DNA from: CAYXWM01 sp964468805
GTDB lineage: Bacteria > Bacillota > Clostridia > Lachnospirales > WRBF01
Assembly: GCA_964468805.1 (NCBI GenBank)
Contig: CAYXWM010000028.1
Span: 1 to 33,833 of the forward strand
Direction: 5' to 3'
DNA length: 33,833 bases
Shown: piece after piece, positions 8,713-16,119 of the stretch
How the letters are laid out: each line of letters starts with the position of its first letter
Numbering within the stretch: the stretch's first letter is position 1
The notes under the pieces: model-generated
What the model was told of the DNA's origin: nothing
The model's input: only the letters and a program-made list of their open reading frames with translations
Databases searched by the model: none
Made by a program: the position numbers and the translations under genes

Positions 8713-8741
8713 ATTATACACAAAAGTTTTATTGTAGTCAA
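8713..8741 (-). promoter_or_regulatory. Strong sigma-A promoter for rpsU
   Basis: On the minus strand: -35 TTGACT, 17-nt spacer, -10 TATAAT. One of the best promoter matches in the window, with the start of transcription near 8706. Confidence 0.75.
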
Positions 8742-9404
8742 CTGCATTTTATAATATTGATTCGGCTGTTTGGGTATAGCCCCAAAACCGGGGTTTGTTC
8801 ACAACGTGAAAAATGAAAAACCGGTAAGCAATGGTTAGGAAACCCATAGATTCTGCGACCATACTTTTCACGTCTACTTTACTTTATGCATTATACAAAT
8901 ATATATTAACCTGTTTGTTTGATAAAATTCATATTTGGTAAAAAATTTAAGAAAACAAACGTCTTTCGCCGCAAAACTCCGGGGTAAAAATGAAACCCGA
9001 AGATTACGGTTATATACAAAAAATTATCGGTTCGAAATATAAATTTTATTATGAATCCGATTTTATCTTAATACAAATACTTTTTTTGTATACACAAATG
9101 ATTAAAATAATGCCCATATAAAACTTTTTTACTCTTCTATAGGTTTATTTAAATAAAAAAGTATCAATTAAGGGCTATGCAAAAATAACAATAACTTTAC
9201 CGGTGTTATTCTGAGTATAATTAAAGTTTATAAGTCAATAATAAATAATTATTGGCTGAATTTTAGGAGTATTTTCAGCCGTTTTTTTATTATACATAAT
9301 ATCCGAATTTCTATAACATCCACCCCATCTATTGTACATATTTTTAATTTTAATACAAGTAATAATATCTAAACTTTAATTTTTAACAATTTTACCAAAT
9401 TCCC
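8742..9404. other. AT-rich intergenic region with unassigned structures
   Basis: No gene was found. It holds CCCCAAAACCGGGG (8780-8793), a 9-bp inverted repeat ACGTGAAAA/TTTTCACGT framing 8804-8873 with a small ATGGTT hairpin inside, an ACTTTTTT/AAAAAAGT pair in 9125-9165, and an orphan plus-strand terminator at 9254-9289. A structured or small RNA is possible but no known family was recognised. Confidence 0.4.
9254..9289 (+). terminator. Orphan rho-independent terminator
   Basis: GGCTGAA (9254-9260) pairs with TTCAGCC (9274-9280), followed by G and a run of 7 T. There is no plus-strand gene in the 1.3 kb upstream other than pfkA, which has its own terminator, so it may end an unannotated small transcript. 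TATAAT at 9214-9219 is a possible -10 box about 40 nt upstream, without a good -35. Confidence 0.6.
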
Positions 9405-9433
9405 TTGAAAATCAAGAGATTTTATGATATGAT
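9405..9433 (+). promoter_or_regulatory. Sigma-A-type promoter for the lipoprotein gene
   Basis: -35 TTGAAA, 17-nt spacer, -10 TATGAT, just 23 nt before the start codon at 9457. Confidence 0.7.
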
Positions 9434-9456
9434 TTTTCTAAAATAAGGAGGTCAAC

Positions 9457-10200
9457 ATGAAGAAAATAACTTTATTATTTACCGCAGTACTTTTAAGTTT
9501 AAACCTTGCAGCTTGCAATACAGACGCCGGAGCATCAGCATATAAAACATATCAAGACGTCGTTGCAAAAATGGACTCTGTTAAAGCATATGAAGCTAAA
9601 ACCGAGGGTACAATTACTATCAAATCCAAAGATGCCGAAATCCCCATGCCTATGGAAGGCGTTGTAAAGCAAGTTAATAGCGATAATGGTATTCTTATGG
9701 AAATCAACAGCAGCGTAATGGGTCAAATGACTACTGCTTTTTATACCGATGGCTACCTCTATGCTAGTGCAGTCGGTCAAAAAGCAAAAATGCCTATGCC
9801 TCTGGAAGATTTAAAATCATCTTCTAACAGTGGATACTTAAACTTTAACGAAGCAGCTATAAAAGTAAGTAAAATTGAAGATGGTTCAAACGGAGATAAA
9901 AACATTAGCTTTACTTTAGACGGAAAAGCTATGAATGATGTTGCATCCAAATTCATTGAAAAATTCACACAAGCTTTAGGTCAGTCCGTATCTGTTACAC
10001 TTAGCGATTTGGATTATGCTTGTACAATTGACAAAGACAGCATGATTAAAAGCTACAATGTAAAATTTGTTGCAACTCTCAGTTCTGAGGGAGAAGAAAT
10101 AACATTAACCTATGATACTAACGTTTCCTATACAGTTTCTGATGACATTACCATTAACCTTCCCGATGACTTGGATCAATACCAAGAAGTATCTGCTTAA
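9457..10200 (+). CDS. Secreted lipoprotein of unknown function (LppX/LolA-like fold possible)
   Basis: The 247-aa protein has a lipoprotein signal peptide with lipobox LAAC (Cys20), so it should be anchored on the outer face of the membrane. After a short linker comes YKTYQDVVAKMDSVKAYEAK, then alternating beta-rich segments (TEGTITI, GVVKQV, MTTAFYTDGYLY), a helix with FIEKFTQ, and a final strand-rich part ending in INLPDDLDQYQEV. This layout resembles the DUF6612-type lipoproteins of Firmicutes, which are compared with LolA/LppX beta half-barrels, but I am not certain. GGAGG lies 6 nt before the ATG. Single-gene unit with its own promoter and terminator. Confidence 0.8.
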   Translation: MKKITLLFTAVLLSLNLAACNTDAGASAYKTYQDVVAKMDSVKAYEAKTEGTITIKSKDAEIPMPMEGVVKQVNSDNGILMEINSSVMGQMTTAFYTDGYLYASAVGQKAKMPMPLEDLKSSSNSGYLNFNEAAIKVSKIEDGSNGDKNISFTLDGKAMNDVASKFIEKFTQALGQSVSVTLSDLDYACTIDKDSMIKSYNVKFVATLSSEGEEITLTYDTNVSYTVSDDITINLPDDLDQYQEVSA

Positions 10201-10213
10201 TCAACAAAGACCA

Positions 10214-10239
10214 AACTCCTCCATAAGAGGAGTTTTTTT
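10214..10239 (+). terminator. Rho-independent terminator of the lipoprotein gene
   Basis: AACTCCTC pairs with GAGGAGTT across a 5-nt loop, followed by a run of T, starting 13 nt after the stop codon. Confidence 0.9.
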
Positions 10240-10312
10240 ATTGCCGGAAAACCGGTTGAGGGTTGATAATTTGCCTTACGGATACCTTAAATAGTCCAAC
10301 CGCACAAAAGCA

Positions 10313-10345
10313 AAAAGCCGACAAACATTAAGTTTATCGGCTTTT
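10313..10345 (-). terminator. Terminator of tRNA-Arg
   Basis: AAAAGCCG...AAAC pairs with GTTT...CGGCTTTT (one mismatch in 14 bp, 5-nt loop). On the minus strand it begins 7 nt after the tRNA and is followed by a T-rich stretch. Confidence 0.8.
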
Positions 10346-10352
10346 ATCGTCC

Positions 10353-10426
<74 letters not shown>

Positions 10427-10478
10427 ACTTTATATGAGAGCCTTGCACAATTATTGTACAAGCACTGCAACGAAAAGG

Positions 10479-10507
10479 ATTATATCACATAGAAATCTAT
10501 TTTGCAA
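10479..10507 (-). promoter_or_regulatory. Promoter of tRNA-Arg
   Basis: On the minus strand: -35 TTGCAA, 17-nt spacer, extended -10 TGATATAAT. It is followed by an imperfect palindrome (CTTGYACAAT/ATTGTRCAAG, 10443-10463) between promoter and tRNA. Confidence 0.75.
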
Positions 10508-10551
10508 GTATTTTTTTAAATAATTTATCTTTACTTGGATTTTAATTGATT

Positions 10552-10594
10552 AATAAGAGTTATAACAAGAAAACTACCGATTATAACTCTTATT
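10552..10594 (-). terminator. Terminator-like hairpin behind pncB
   Basis: Perfect 14-bp stem AATAAGAGTTATAA/TTATAACTCTTATT with a 15-nt loop, immediately after the pncB stop codon. The U-tract on the minus strand is weak. Confidence 0.6.
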
Positions 10595-10599
10595 TTTAT

Positions 10600-12054
10600 T
10601 TACAGATTTTTAAATTCGTCTATCATATTTTTTTTCAAATTCCATAGATTTTCGGAAAGGTCTACCCGATATTGCTGGGGTTTTACTATGCGTTTGTATT
10701 CGTCCCAGAAGGTGTCCATATCTCTGCGGCAATGTTCTTGGATTTCTGAAACGGCGGGAGAATTGTATACACATTCACCATTGATAAATACGGGCACCAG
10801 CAGTTCCTTCACCGTATATTGATTGGCAGGAAAGGTCTTACGTTTCCATGTAGCCAAGGGGTCAAAGATGGTCATATCTTTAGACGGGTCTATGGTTTCG
10901 TTATCCATAGTTATTAAATCAGCCTCTGCCTTGCCGGTATTAAGGTCATAGAAACGGAATATTTTTTTTATGCCGGGGTTAGTTACCTTATCCACGTTTT
11001 CGGACAATTTTATTTTTGGAACTATATTACCTTCTGCGTCTTCTTGGGCAACCAGCTTATATACTCCGCCAAATGCCGGGCAATCCTTGGAGGTTATAAG
11101 GCTTGTTCCTACGCCCCAGACGGTAATTTTCGAACCTTGCAAAATAAGGTCGCGAATCAAATACTCGTCCAAATCCGATGAAGCCGAAATCACTGCATCG
11201 GGAAAACCTGCATCGTCCAGCATTTTTCGTGCTTCTTTCGAAAGATATGCCAAGTCGCCGGAGTCCAGGCGTATGCCGTAATTTTTAAGGGTCTTGTATT
11301 CTTCTTTTAATTCGTTAAATACTTTAATGGCATTGGGTACACCGGATTTTAAAGTATTGTACGTATCCGCAATTAGGATACAATTTTGAGGAAAGACCTT
11401 TGCATACTCCCGGAATGCTGTTAATTCGTCGGGAAAGCTCATAACCCAGCTATGAGCATTGGTGCCTCTCACAGGCACGTTAAACATCTTACCGGTCAAT
11501 ACATTTGACGTTGCACGGCAACCGCCTATTATTGCTGCCCTTGCTCCGTAAATGCCGGCATCGGGCCCCTGGGCACGTCTCAAGCCGAACTCCAAAACAG
11601 TGTCTCCTCCGGCCGCCCAAACAACACGAGCTGCCTTTGTGGCGATTAGGGATTGATGATTAATAATATTGAGTATAGCCGTTTCCAACAGTTGTGCCTC
11701 GGGCAAGGGAGCCGAAATCCTTAAAAGAGGCTCATGAGGAAAAACTACCGTACCCTCAGGTATGGCATAGATGTCTCCGGTAAATTTAAAGTCCCTTAAA
11801 TATTCCAAAAACTCTTCCGAGAAGATATTAAGACCTCGCAAATAATCCAAATCTTCGCTTGAAAATTTAAGATTCTTCACGTAATCTATAACCTGCTCCA
11901 AACCGCAGGCTATGGAAAAGCCGTTAGCACAAGGATTGGAACGGTAGAACAAGTCGAAAACTACCTTTCTGTCCTGTATATTGGCGACTTTAAAGCCCTG
12001 CATCATGGTCAGTTCATAGAAATCGGTTAAAAGGGTAAGATTATCGTAGTACAA
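10600..12054 (-). CDS. pncB: Nicotinate phosphoribosyltransferase
   Basis: Makes nicotinate mononucleotide from nicotinate and PRPP, the first step of NAD salvage. The protein opens with NLTLLTDFYELTMMQGF, typical of the family, and has VFDLFYR, EFGLRRAQGPDAG, GTNAHSWVMSF, and LIADTYNTLKSG followed by GIRLDSGDLA, which form the substrate and phosphoribosyl site. About 484 aa, normal length. I place the start at TTG 12054: AAAGG at 12065-12069 is 10 nt upstream of it, but only 1 nt from the alternative GTG at 12063. The gene sits against a 134-bp mobile-type repeat whose edge provides a TATAAT (12084-12089). The second NAD gene, nadE, is 4 kb away and separately transcribed. Confidence 0.95.
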   Translation of the reverse strand: MYYDNLTLLTDFYELTMMQGFKVANIQDRKVVFDLFYRSNPCANGFSIACGLEQVIDYVKNLKFSSEDLDYLRGLNIFSEEFLEYLRDFKFTGDIYAIPEGTVVFPHEPLLRISAPLPEAQLLETAILNIINHQSLIATKAARVVWAAGGDTVLEFGLRRAQGPDAGIYGARAAIIGGCRATSNVLTGKMFNVPVRGTNAHSWVMSFPDELTAFREYAKVFPQNCILIADTYNTLKSGVPNAIKVFNELKEEYKTLKNYGIRLDSGDLAYLSKEARKMLDDAGFPDAVISASSDLDEYLIRDLILQGSKITVWGVGTSLITSKDCPAFGGVYKLVAQEDAEGNIVPKIKLSENVDKVTNPGIKKIFRFYDLNTGKAEADLITMDNETIDPSKDMTIFDPLATWKRKTFPANQYTVKELLVPVFINGECVYNSPAVSEIQEHCRRDMDTFWDEYKRIVKPQQYRVDLSENLWNLKKNMIDEFKNL

Positions 12055-12083
12055 AAAAATCACGCCTTTGCGCTTTTGTATAT

Positions 12084-12089
12084 ATTATA
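12084..12089 (-). promoter_or_regulatory. Possible -10 box for pncB made by the element edge
   Basis: TATAAT on the minus strand, spanning the element's terminal bases. The -35 is weak (TTGTTA at 20-nt spacing). Transcription would start near 12077, leaving room for the AAAGG site and the TTG start. Confidence 0.4.
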
Positions 12090-12219
12090 CTTAATTTCGA
12101 GTTAAGCAATAACAAAGGTTCATTCGTAGAGGTGAGCGACCGGTGTTTTTAATATAAAAACGCAAGAGCGAACCGTTTACGAAGAATAGCTTTTGTTACT
12201 ACTTATGCAATTAAGTATA
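12086..12219. repeat. MITE-like palindromic element, full copy 1
   Basis: 134 bp bounded by TATACTTAATT and AATTAAGTATA. Both halves are imperfect inverted copies along the whole length (shared core GTAACAAAAG..ATTC..TCGTA in each half). It matches the reverse complement of 20596-20732 almost end to end. The end with CTCGAAATTAAGTATA faces pncB, 32 nt from its start codon. No reading frame. Confidence 0.88.
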
Positions 12220-12249
12220 ATTTATAAAAATCCATAAATATAAAATTTA

Positions 12250-12271
12250 GAGGAAACCGTTAAGTTTCCTC
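12250..12271 (-). terminator. Hairpin behind the 197-aa membrane protein gene
   Basis: 8-bp stem GAGGAAAC/GTTTCCTC with a 6-nt loop, 29 nt past the stop codon. Same stem type as the amylase terminator (3271-3296), but with only a weak T-rich tail. Confidence 0.5.
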
Positions 12272-12299
12272 CTGTTGTTTTAATCTTCGTTATGTCCGT

Positions 12300-12893
12300 T
12301 TATTCATAAGGTTGAAACATTGCATCAGTGGGTTCCCAGTTGATGATTTTCCACTTGTTGTTAACGTCCTTTTCAAGGTGATACAACATATATTCCGTGG
12401 GAGCACCGGAAAAATAATGCGACACTCTTACTGAGCATTTTTTGGGGTCTAGGTCGTTGTAGATGGGAGCCTTTTGCTCCAGACTTATACTGTTGATATT
12501 TTTGGAATAAAGTATCTCCAAAGATTCACTGAGTTTTTGGGATTGAACCTCTTGACTGTTTAAGTCCAACAATATATCGCCTAAAAGATAACGTTGTTGG
12601 GTAATAACATCTTCAATATAAACTTGGTTAATGAGCATTCGTCCGTACAGTATATTAAGGGTATCGCAGTACAAGGACATTACGTCTTCCGGCGATGACG
12701 GATAAGAGTTTTTCAAATCAACGCTCATAATTTTGTCATATAATTTCTGTGCAACCTGTGATTTGTCACGGTAAAAGGAAGGCTCCCCGGGTTTTTGAGA
12801 AAGAATGGCAAGCATAATCAAGCCACCGCAAAGAATAGTCAAGAGAACAGCAATTGTTATTCCGAGAATTTTCGCCGACGGGTCCTTTTTCAT
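12300..12893 (-). CDS. Single-pass membrane-anchored protein of unknown function
   Basis: 197 aa. A short basic N-terminus is followed by one hydrophobic segment (about 9-32: ILGITIAVLLTILCGGLIML), then an extracellular domain. This has PSSPEDVMSLYCDTLNILYG with helical spacing to QQRYLLGDILLDLN, then a beta-rich end (CSVRVSHYFSGAPTEYMLYH, KWKIINWEP) reminiscent of small NTF2- or SnoaL-like folds. It resembles the DUF6715-type proteins of Clostridia, which I cannot confirm. AAAGGAGG 6 nt before the ATG makes the start secure. The trxA gene is upstream in the same direction, 93 bp away, so they may be co-transcribed. Confidence 0.75.
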   Translation of the reverse strand: MKKDPSAKILGITIAVLLTILCGGLIMLAILSQKPGEPSFYRDKSQVAQKLYDKIMSVDLKNSYPSSPEDVMSLYCDTLNILYGRMLINQVYIEDVITQQRYLLGDILLDLNSQEVQSQKLSESLEILYSKNINSISLEQKAPIYNDLDPKKCSVRVSHYFSGAPTEYMLYHLEKDVNNKWKIINWEPTDAMFQPYE

Positions 12894-12986
12894 AATAGCC
12901 TCCTTTGCACTTTCCGGAGCATTTTACTGCTCGGCCGGCCGGATTTTTTATTACGATAGTATTAGATTTAAACTTAAACCGCTATA

Positions 12987-13295
12987 TCAGCTGTTTACCA
13001 AATTCATAATGGAATCCTTGGTTTGTACGCCTACCAAGCGGTTGTGTACCTCGCCTTTTTTAAAGCAGATAAGATTGGGTATAGACATTACTTGAAACTT
13101 GGAAGCCAATTCTTGAGCATTGTCCACGTTTATTTTGTAAACGCCAAGGTTGGGGTTTTCGTTTGCTATTTCATCCAAAATGGGAGCAATCATCTTACAG
13201 GGACCGCACCAGTCAGCGTAGAAATCCACCAGAACGGTATCGTGTTGTTGAAGGGTATCGTTAAAGCTTTCTTGGGATAAAATTTGAACAGACAT
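12987..13295 (-). CDS. trxA: Thioredoxin
   Basis: Small cytoplasmic disulfide reductase. The 102-aa protein has VLVDFYADWCGPCKMIAPIL with active-site WCGPC at 29-33, a VDNAQELASKF helix start, and the cis-proline at 73 (SIPNLICFKKGE). The residue after cis-Pro is Asn instead of the usual Thr, a mild departure. I chose the ATG at 13295 (MSVQIL) because GAGG is 7-8 nt upstream; upstream in-frame ATGs lack ribosome binding sites and would add a non-conserved tail. Confidence 0.93.
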   Translation of the reverse strand: MSVQILSQESFNDTLQQHDTVLVDFYADWCGPCKMIAPILDEIANENPNLGVYKINVDNAQELASKFQVMSIPNLICFKKGEVHNRLVGVQTKDSIMNLVNS

Positions 13296-13785
13296 ATTAA
13301 TCCTCATTTCTTTAGTATGGTAAATTATGATGTGTAATACTATTTCATTTAAAGACATAGAAAAAGAGTGTATGCATGATGTGTGCCGTAGATTTGTTCC
13401 GGCGTTTTTCCGCAAAAGTCATATGGCAAAAGCCAATGCATACATTTTTTTATCTGTGGAGAAATAGTGTTGGGGTAATTAACGTGGATTCGACCCAATC
13501 AGTTCACGCAACCGGCAGTAAATCCGGCATGGTAACGCAATACGTCGAATTATCTTTAAATAAAGTATAGCACATAACAGGGTAGAATTATACATTAAGT
13601 TATGCCTATGTCAATCCTATTTTCAATTCTTTTTAAAATTTACGAAATAATAAAAACGGGATAGGTAATATGTAAAACGGTTTAAGTAAGGGAGAAAACC
13701 AAAGTTTTCTCCCTGTAATATTTTGTTCGGAATGAGTTATGTAAATATTCGGTGGGACTATAGAGGTCTAAGTTAAACCACTATA
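13296..13785. other. Intergenic region upstream of trxA
   Basis: 490 bp with no supportable gene. It holds a 35-bp repeat (13331-13365, also at 20562-20596), and a hairpin GGGAGAAAAC/GTTTTCTCCC (13690-13713) behind the ACT-protein gene. A stretch near 13480-13540 has a tRNA T-arm-like sequence and CCGG pairs but no complete cloverleaf. Confidence 0.45.
13690..13713 (-). terminator. Hairpin behind the ACT-domain gene
   Basis: Perfect 10-bp stem GGGAGAAAAC/GTTTTCTCCC with a 4-nt loop, about 70 nt past the stop codon. It lacks a strong U-tract on the minus strand. The stem resembles that of the leader hairpin family near dcd. Confidence 0.45.
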
Positions 13786-14217
13786 TTAATTGCAGGAATA
13801 TACTTCCGAGGATGCAACCATGTCTATACCGGCTTCTTTAAGAAGCTGATGGGCTAGTTCCATATTGTCGGCATTGATAACGATTAATGCCTTGTTGTTG
13901 TTGCTTTCCAGGAATCCGTAGGTGTATTCCACGGAAACTTTGCCGCTAAGTACGTTTAATACATTAAACAAACTGCCCGGAGCATTATCCACGCTGACAG
14001 CCAAAATATTATTAATGGCAACGGTCAAGCCACAGCTTTTAAGTACTTGTTCGGCTTTAACGGGGTCGTCTACTATCATGCGGAGTATGCCGAAATCAAC
14101 GGTATCGGCTATGCTCATGGCACAGATATTGATTTTGTTTTCGGTTAAAATTTGGGTAACCTCAAGAAGTCTGCCGCTTTTGTTTTCGAGAAAAACCGAT
14201 AATTGCTTAATATACAT
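13786..14217 (-). CDS. Tandem ACT-domain protein
   Basis: 143 aa made of two ACT domains. The first is residues 1-67 (IKQLSVFLENKSGRLLEVTQ, then ILTENKINICAMSI and DFGILRMIVDD). The second is 68-143 (NNILAVSVDNAPGSLFNVLN, then SVEYTYGFLE and ALIVINADN). ACT domains bind amino acids or similar ligands; stand-alone tandem ACT proteins of this length are common in anaerobes, often beside a phenylacetate-CoA ligase gene, which is not seen here. AGGAGG 7 nt before the ATG. A compact multi-stem inverted-repeat structure (14246-14311) lies just upstream. Confidence 0.9.
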   Translation of the reverse strand: MYIKQLSVFLENKSGRLLEVTQILTENKINICAMSIADTVDFGILRMIVDDPVKAEQVLKSCGLTVAINNILAVSVDNAPGSLFNVLNVLSGKVSVEYTYGFLESNNNKALIVINADNMELAHQLLKEAGIDMVASSEVYSCN

Positions 14218-14245
14218 AAGAAAACCTCCTATGATCTATTGTAAT

Positions 14246-14311
14246 ATAACGTGAGCCGAAGCGATTTCGGCAACTCGTATACGAATTAAATTCAAAGAAT
14301 TTTCACGTTAT
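14246..14311. repeat. Compact multi-stem inverted-repeat structure upstream of the ACT gene
   Basis: Outer 9-bp arms ATAACGTGA (14246-14254) and TCACGTTAT (14303-14311) enclose GCCGAA/TTCGGC (14255-14271) and AAATTC/GAATTT (14288-14302), with palindrome TCGTATACGA (14275-14284) between. The inner stems abut the outer stem with no free bases. It could be an RNA junction in the gene's leader or a DNA palindromic element. Confidence 0.6.
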
Positions 14312-14491
14312 GAATAATACCAATCCCTTTCAAAATACGGGATCGGTAAAAATATCAGTTTAAAAACTTTGGGATTTTCCGACAGTTGGATCTAAATCAT
14401 GAAACAAAAAATATTATAAATCTATTGGGTAACTCTGTTATTACACTAATCTAAATCCGCAGACTTTTCAGCCTTTTAAACCGAATTAGGA

Positions 14492-14905
14492 TTATTGGGG
14501 CTTTTGCTGGAATTTCCTAAGATGCATTTTTGCATCTGAACTGACAGGTCCGGTAGGTTTTTTGATTTTCTTCGGCAGAAGCTCCAGTGCATCGTTGTTG
14601 AGCTTAACTATGCATTTATCGCAAAATCGACCCGTTATTATGGGTGCGCCACAAGATTCACATACCAAAACGTTTTCCATACCCTTAGATACTACAAGAC
14701 GTCCTTCTCTTAGGTAGCGTAAAACCCTTTTGGCAGATACTCCGGTAGCTTCCAAAAGTTCAGACATAGTACATCCGGGGTTTTCATCCAAATAAGCTTT
14801 GACCTTTTCGAAAATCGCTTCTTCTTCTTTTTCACAAATGGGGCAGATTTTGCTTGCCATCTTTGCAAAAAGTCTTCCGCATTTTGGACAATTTTGCATA
14901 TCCAT
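14492..14905 (-). CDS. Zinc-ribbon/HTH protein of the flagellar-operon YvyF type
   Basis: 137 aa: an N-terminal zinc ribbon (CPKC at 6-9, CPIC near 22-25), a helical KEEEAIFEKVKAYLDENPGC region, a MerR-like helix-turn-helix (TMSELLEATGVSAKRVLRYL), REGRL, then a second zinc ribbon CESC...CDKC and a basic tail. This order is that of YvyF/TIGR03826 proteins found in flagellar operons of Bacilli and Clostridia. No other flagellar gene is in the window; instead the gene follows trpS by 61 bp. The ATG at 14905 has AAAGGAGG at good spacing; an upstream in-frame ATG (14932) has none. Confidence 0.8.
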   Translation of the reverse strand: MDMQNCPKCGRLFAKMASKICPICEKEEEAIFEKVKAYLDENPGCTMSELLEATGVSAKRVLRYLREGRLVVSKGMENVLVCESCGAPIITGRFCDKCIVKLNNDALELLPKKIKKPTGPVSSDAKMHLRKFQQKPQ

Positions 14906-14966
14906 AATTTTACCTCCTTTGAGAATAGACAATCGGCTTGTATCAGCCGGGTGACTTAGGCTAACC

Positions 14967-15962
14967 CTAAACCGGAAAACCTATTTTTTTCTTGACCTTT
15001 GACATGGTTCTTGCCGCAATTGCATTGGCTTTTTCCGCATTCTCTTTAATAATTCTGTCAATATACGCCTTGTCTTGGCTTAATTGTTTGAATTTTTCCT
15101 GTATGGGAGCCAATTTGGAAACCACTGCTTCGCCCACGGCGTTTTTAAAATATCCGTAACCCTTAGATTCAAACTCAGCTTGGGTTTCGGCTATGGTTTT
15201 TCCGGTGGTTGCACAGTAAATATTCATTAAATTCTTAATACCGGGCTTATCGTCGGAATAAATTACTTGAGTATCCGAATCGGTTACCGCTCGTTTAAAT
15301 TTATTCATTATGACGTTTGGTTGGTCAAGAAGAAAAACAACATTGTTGTCATTGCTTGTGTCGGACTTGGACATTTTTTTAGAAGGCTCTTGAAGCCCCA
15401 TAATCCTTGCTCCAACCTCCGGAATATAAGCTTCCGGCACGGTGAAAACGTCGCCGTAAATATTGTTAAACCGGGCGGCAACGTCTCTGCTTAATTCCAA
15501 GTGTTGGCGTTGGTCCTCGCCTATGGGAACCAAATCAGTCTTGAAAAGTAAAATATCCGCCGCCATCAAAACAGGATAGGTAAACAATCCTGCGTTAATG
15601 TTTTCTTCGTGTTTTTGGGACTTTTCCTTAAATTGGGTCATGCGGTTAAGCTCGCCCATATAAGTGTAACAATTCAATATCCACGCAAGTTCCGCATGAG
15701 CCGGAACGTGGGATTGATAATAGATTAAATTCTTTTCCGGGTCCAATCCGCAAGCTATATATAACATAAGCAGTTCCCTGGATTGTTTTCGTAACATAGC
15801 CGGGTCTTGCCTTACGGTAATGGAGTGCAGGTCTACTATACAATACAGGCAGTTATATTCGTCCTGTAAGTTAACCCAGTTTTGTATGGCACCCAGATAA
15901 TTGCCTAAAGAAGGAAACCCTGAGGGCTGCATCCCACTGAATATTATTTTCTTGTCTTTCAC
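14967..15962 (-). CDS. trpS: Tryptophan--tRNA ligase
   Basis: Charges tRNA-Trp. The 331-aa class I synthetase has the HIGH-equivalent in QPSGFPSLGNYLGA (12-25, with SLGN where many enzymes have TIGN or HLGN), GEDQRQHLELSRD, and the KMSKS loop near residue 195 followed by SD. Normal length. It starts with GTG at 15962, with GAGAGG about 9 nt upstream. An extended -10 promoter (16091-16119) overlaps the end of nadE, giving a 120-nt leader with small hairpins (ATTTC/GAAAT) but no T-box sequence that I can recognise. Followed by the YvyF-like gene. Confidence 0.97.
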   Translation of the reverse strand: MKDKKIIFSGMQPSGFPSLGNYLGAIQNWVNLQDEYNCLYCIVDLHSITVRQDPAMLRKQSRELLMLYIACGLDPEKNLIYYQSHVPAHAELAWILNCYTYMGELNRMTQFKEKSQKHEENINAGLFTYPVLMAADILLFKTDLVPIGEDQRQHLELSRDVAARFNNIYGDVFTVPEAYIPEVGARIMGLQEPSKKMSKSDTSNDNNVVFLLDQPNVIMNKFKRAVTDSDTQVIYSDDKPGIKNLMNIYCATTGKTIAETQAEFESKGYGYFKNAVGEAVVSKLAPIQEKFKQLSQDKAYIDRIIKENAEKANAIAARTMSKVKKKIGFPV

Positions 15963-16090
15963 TAAATATTACCTCTCTTTTGTAAAACCGGTCTTTGTTT
16001 TTTATTTCCGAAATACCGGTATAAGCCATAAGCATGAAGTCTGAATCTGCAATTAAATCTCGGGCAGTACACTTAAATCCTGTTATTGTA

Positions 16091-16119
16091 ATTATATCAT
16101 ATTAATAATGCAAGGGCAA
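16091..16119 (-). promoter_or_regulatory. Promoter of trpS
   Basis: On the minus strand: -35 TTGCCC (inside the last codons of nadE), 17-nt spacer, extended -10 TGATATAAT. Confidence 0.6.

Noticed and set aside
13480..13540. tRNA-like T-arm (GATTCGACCC) upstream of trxA
   Set aside because: No acceptor, D or anticodon stems can be built around it.
13376..13570. 64-aa frame upstream of trxA
   Set aside because: No ribosome binding site and no recognisable family; it runs through a structured intergenic region.
15963..16090. Possible T-box in the trpS leader
   Set aside because: No T-box consensus or specifier-loop structure could be seen; only small hairpins.
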